Positions 63,660 to 64,000 of a stretch of DNA of 64,000 bases are shown here, piece by piece. Under the pieces are notes generated by a model that ran no database searches, was not told where the DNA came from, and saw only the letters and a program-made list of their open reading frames with translations. The position numbers were made by a program, and so were the translations under genes. Numbering within the stretch: position 1 is the stretch's first letter; every line of letters starts with the position of its first letter. The stretch comes from Massilia sp. Bi118 (GTDB lineage Bacteria > Pseudomonadota > Gammaproteobacteria > Burkholderiales > Burkholderiaceae_D), in NCBI RefSeq assembly GCF_918697865.1, contig NZ_CAKKMV010000007.1, positions 124,001-188,000 of the forward strand. Reading direction: 5' to 3'.

Positions 63660-63726
63660 GGGGTCAGAGCCCCTTTAAAAGCAACACCGGGCTCTGACCC
63701 CTGCGGCAACACCGGGCTCTGACCCC
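63660..63726 (+). repeat. GGGGTCAGAGCCC palindromic repeats, copy 2 with extra arm
   Basis: GGGGTCAGAGCCC (63660-63672) is followed by two GGGCTCTGACCCC arms (63689-63701 and 63714-63726). The extra arm makes a partial tandem duplication of a BIME-like unit. Confidence 0.9.
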
Positions 63727-63738
63727 TCCGGACAAACC

Positions 63739-64000
63739 ATGGAAAAATTCATCGTACAAGAAGGACTGGTGGCGCCGCTCGACCGCGCCAACGTCGATAC
63801 CGACGCCATCATCCCCAAGCAGTTCCTCAAGTCGATCCGCCGTACCGGCTTCGGCCCCAACCTGTTCGACGAGTGGCGCTATCTGGACCATGGCGAACCG
63901 GGCATGGAAAACAGCAAGCGTCCGGTCAATCCGGACTTCGTGCTGAACCAGCCGCGCTACGCCGGCGCCTCGATCCTGCTGGCCCGCAAGAACTTCGGCT
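63739..64000 (+). CDS. leuD: 3-isopropylmalate dehydratase small subunit, 5' part
   Basis: The frame starts [20 protein letters not shown], then [13 protein letters not shown], as in LeuD, and runs off the window after about 87 codons (normal length ~215). It is the swivelling partner of LeuC. Confidence 0.95.
   Translation, partial: MEKFIVQEGLVAPLDRANVDTDAIIPKQFLKSIRRTGFGPNLFDEWRYLDHGEPGMENSKRPVNPDFVLNQPRYAGASILLARKNFG

Overview
The window looks like a chromosomal segment of a high-GC betaproteobacterium of the Oxalobacteraceae, most like Massilia. The evidence is gene content: a cyanophycin synthetase pair beside its dedicated ABC transporter and DUF1854 gene, the ligase-associated DNA repair cluster, an ahpC-ahpF pair, cheZ-cheA and leuC/leuD. 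Family-level placement is an inference from gene content, not from a marker gene.

Region 1 (about 1-19,800) is an accessory island. It carries an AlpA-like DNA-binding protein and a decayed copy of its tail, a NYN-domain nuclease with a small structured RNA encoded just upstream, a LexA-fold (S24-like) protein, a phage/plasmid-type sigma-like protein, an orphan VirD4/TraG-type coupling protein, an ArdC antirestriction gene with two small partners, and two secreted proteins (one Ser/Gly-rich, one DUF4142). Its right arm is a defence island. A leftward operon holds vsr, a C5 cytosine methyltransferase, a McrB-like AAA+ protein, a DUF2357 McrC-like nuclease and a small unknown gene; this layout resembles LlaJI/BsuMI-type restriction-modification. 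A GmrSD-like DUF262/DUF1524 protein is divergent from it. Immediately right of the island, at 19802-19903 on the minus strand, lies what reads as the first ~30 codons of mutS, broken off. The island therefore seems to have inserted in, or recombined into, mutS.

Region 2 (about 19,900-29,000) holds two small paralogous proteins, a membrane protein, and the cyanophycin locus. cphA and a cphA-like gene with a destroyed Mur-ligase P-loop run leftward. Divergent from them are an MsbA-type ABC exporter with N-terminal extensions and a DUF1854 gene.

Region 3 (29,000-42,800) holds an ABC-F ATPase, a GT1-type glycosyltransferase, a PRISE-type reductase, a UvrA-like protein, and a four-gene signalling operon (CHASE3-GAF hybrid histidine kinase with three receivers, CheR, CheB catalytic domain, receiver-histidine kinase).

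Region 4 (42,900-56,150) holds ahpC and ahpF, a membrane-anchored metallophosphoesterase, recQ followed by the overlapping exonuclease-ligase-helicase-PdeM cluster, and a glycine-zipper envelope protein.

Region 5 (56,250-64,000) holds a Crp/Fnr regulator without the FNR cysteine cluster, a NarL-type response regulator, a universal stress protein, cheZ-cheA, then leuC, an entericidin-like lipoprotein flanked by palindromic repeats, and the start of leuD, cut by the window edge.

The observation I rate highest is the RNA-nuclease module at 1712-2521. A consensus sigma-70 promoter drives a ~143-nt RNA with two ~54-nt repeats and four UAGG-tetraloop hairpins; it ends in an intrinsic terminator 22 nt before the NYN nuclease start. 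The architecture is that of a type III toxin-antitoxin locus, but with an unrelated nuclease family.
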